DNA from: Dehalococcoidia bacterium | Lineage (GTDB): Bacteria; Chloroflexota; Dehalococcoidia; Dehalococcoidales; RBG-16-60-22 | Direction of reading: 5' to 3' | Length of the DNA: 39,397 nt | NCBI GenBank assembly: GCA_003141235.1 | Contig: PLLL01000042.1 | Coordinates: 1-39,397 of the forward strand | Shown here: positions 37,623 to 39,397 of the stretch, in pieces | Position numbering within the stretch: the first letter of the stretch is position 1 | Layout of the letters: every line of letters begins with the position of its first letter | The notes under the pieces: model-generated | Told to the model about the DNA's origin: nothing | Database searches by the model: none | The model's input: only the letters and a program-made list of their open reading frames with translations | Program-made: the position numbers and the translations under genes

Positions 37623-38828
37623 ATGCTAAGAGAAGCAAGCGTCCTAGCGATCAACGGAGGTTCGTCGAGTATTAAGTTTGCGCTATATCAGATAGGCGAA
37701 CCGCCTAAGCGAGGATGTTTTGGGAAGGTTGATCGCATCGGCTTGGACGGCACAAATCTCAGTTACAACGACTCGTCTCGGAATCGGATAATCAGTAGCA
37801 AAATCGGAGTTTCCGATCACAAAGCGGCGGCGAATTTCCTGATCGACTGGCTTGAAAAGCAGATTGATTTCGCTTCGGTTATGGCAGTAGGACACCGCAT
37901 CGTCAACGGAGGTCAGAAATACAGCCAACCGCAACAAGTCACCAGGGAATTGCTTGATGAACTGCGCCGCATTAGCCCTTATGATCCGGATCATTTGCCA
38001 TCTGAGATTGAAGTCGTCGGACTGTTTAGCGAGCGTTTCCAAGACTTGCTTCAGGTTGCTTGCTTCGACACCGCCTTCCACCGTGACATGCCGCGCGTTG
38101 CCCGGATCTTACCAATTCCTCGGTCCTTCGACGCGAAGGGAATTCAGCGCTACGGTTTCCATGGACTATCCTATGAGTTTCTTATGGAAGAACTGGCTCG
38201 CGAAGCTGGTGCCGAGGCCGCACAAGGCCGCGTTGTGCTGGCCCACCTAGGCAATGGAGCCAGTCTGGTAGCAGTGCGCGGCGGCAAAAGCATTGACACG
38301 AGCATGGGCTTCACGCCAGCAGCAGGATTTCCTATGAGCACGCGCTCCGGTGATTTGGATCCCGGACTGGTGTGGTATCTGGCACGAACTGAGCAGATGA
38401 CGGCTAGGCAATTTCACCAGATGGTCAACTACCAGTCTGGGTTGCTTGGCATCTCGGAGACCAGTTCAGATATGCGAGATTTGTTACAACGCGAGGCCGG
38501 TGATATCCGGGCTGCAGAAGCCATAAATCTCTTCTGCTACCAGGTAAAGAAGTGGATCGGAGCGTTTTCTGCTGCTCTCGGAGGGCTAAATACACTCGTT
38601 TTCGCAGGTGGCATTGGTGAGAATGCCCCGGAAGTGCGCACACGCATTTGCAGTGGTTTGGAGTTTCTTGGTTTAGAACTGGACGAAGCCAGGAACGCGG
38701 CGAATGGGCCGGTGATTTCCATCGATGGAAGTAAGACCACAGTTCGGGTGATTCACACTGATGAAGAGCTCATGATTGCCAAGGCTGTATTTCGAATCCT
38801 GGGTAATGTAGATCAAACGAAATTATAA
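37623..38828 (+). CDS. ackA: Acetate kinase
   Basis: LAINGGSSSIKFALY, FDTAFHRDMP, RYGFHGLSYEFL, HLGNGASLVAVRGGKSIDTSMGFTPAAGFPMSTRSGDLDPG, FAGGIGENAPEVR. Confidence 0.95.
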   Translation: MLREASVLAINGGSSSIKFALYQIGEPPKRGCFGKVDRIGLDGTNLSYNDSSRNRIISSKIGVSDHKAAANFLIDWLEKQIDFASVMAVGHRIVNGGQKYSQPQQVTRELLDELRRISPYDPDHLPSEIEVVGLFSERFQDLLQVACFDTAFHRDMPRVARILPIPRSFDAKGIQRYGFHGLSYEFLMEELAREAGAEAAQGRVVLAHLGNGASLVAVRGGKSIDTSMGFTPAAGFPMSTRSGDLDPGLVWYLARTEQMTARQFHQMVNYQSGLLGISETSSDMRDLLQREAGDIRAAEAINLFCYQVKKWIGAFSAALGGLNTLVFAGGIGENAPEVRTRICSGLEFLGLELDEARNAANGPVISIDGSKTTVRVIHTDEELMIAKAVFRILGNVDQTKL

Positions 38829-38853
38829 AAACCTTTGCGAAGGAGCCATCAAA

Positions 38854-39397
38854 TGAGAAAATCTAATCCCCTATCCCCAGACCTTCTGCGAAAGTTGAAT
38901 GCCTATTGGCGCGCTGCCAATTATTTATCAGTCGGCCAAATATATCTGTATGACAATCCACTGCTTAAAGAGCCTTTGAAACTGGAGCACGTGAAGCCGA
39001 GGCTGCTGGGGCATTGGGGTACGACTCCCGGATTGAACTTCATCTATGTTCATCTTAACCGCATCATTAAAAAATATGACCTGAACGTCATCTTTGTTAC
39101 TGGTCCTGGACACGGCGGACCTGGTCTGGTAGCAAACACATACCTGGAAGGAACATACAGCGAACTATACCCCAACATCTCTCAAGATGAACAAGGCATG
39201 AAACGCTTGTTCACTCAGTTCTCTTTCCCAGGTGGCATCCCCAGCCACACAGCCCCGGAAACTCCGGGTTCTATAAATGAAGGCGGTGAACTAGGCTATT
39301 CTATGGCCCACGCGTACGGCGCTGCATTTGACAACCCCGACCTGCTGGTCGCCTGCGTGGTAGGCGACGGTGAGGCGGAAACCGGACCGCTGGCCAC
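38854..39397 (+). CDS. xfp: Phosphoketolase, N-terminal part (truncated by window edge)
   Basis: Direct translation [70 protein letters not shown]...GPGHGGPG...[19 protein letters not shown]; not in the ORF track because it has no stop. Confidence 0.95.

Noticed and set aside
1-39397. CRISPR array, transposase/IS element, rRNA genes or prophage
   Set aside because: No regularly spaced repeats, transposase motifs, rRNA-like sequence or phage structural genes seen in the window.

Overview
The window is a bacterial chromosomal segment, probably from the Dehalococcoidia/Chloroflexi judging by gene content and protein character (taxonomy is inference). Most of it is housekeeping: tyrS 3' end, aminotransferase-serA, family-4 UDG, rnj, ferredoxin plus Fd-fused etfA, apt, DUF177-rpmF-fabD-fabG, a heterodimeric ABC exporter, cinA, etfB, a MarR/DHA2 exporter pair, a single-chain Type ISP/IIG R-M enzyme, and ackA-phosphoketolase. 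The most notable signal is a minus-strand cluster at 16305-21771. In it, two tandem paralogous genes are each interrupted once, at the same place, by an in-frame TGA inside a conserved GD-U-G-(S/A)-C-TKYLVYDA motif. This matches the UGSC (U = selenocysteine) selenoprotein family. Read through, they give proteins of about 564 and 559 aa, which the ORF track splits into N- and C-terminal halves. A SECIS-like hairpin lies just downstream of each TGA. The two genes sit with a MoaD/ThiS-like protein ending in GG, a metallo-beta-lactamase-fold protein with an altered metal motif (EAHPDH) and a SnoaL-like protein. Together these form a putative, apparently uncharacterised seleno-operon. Secondary signals include a GIY-YIG gene bracketed by palindromic repeats, a four-helix-bundle gene bracketed by a 21-bp perfect inverted repeat, dispersed intergenic palindromes, and an internally duplicated protein of unknown function. 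No database search or folding computation was run.
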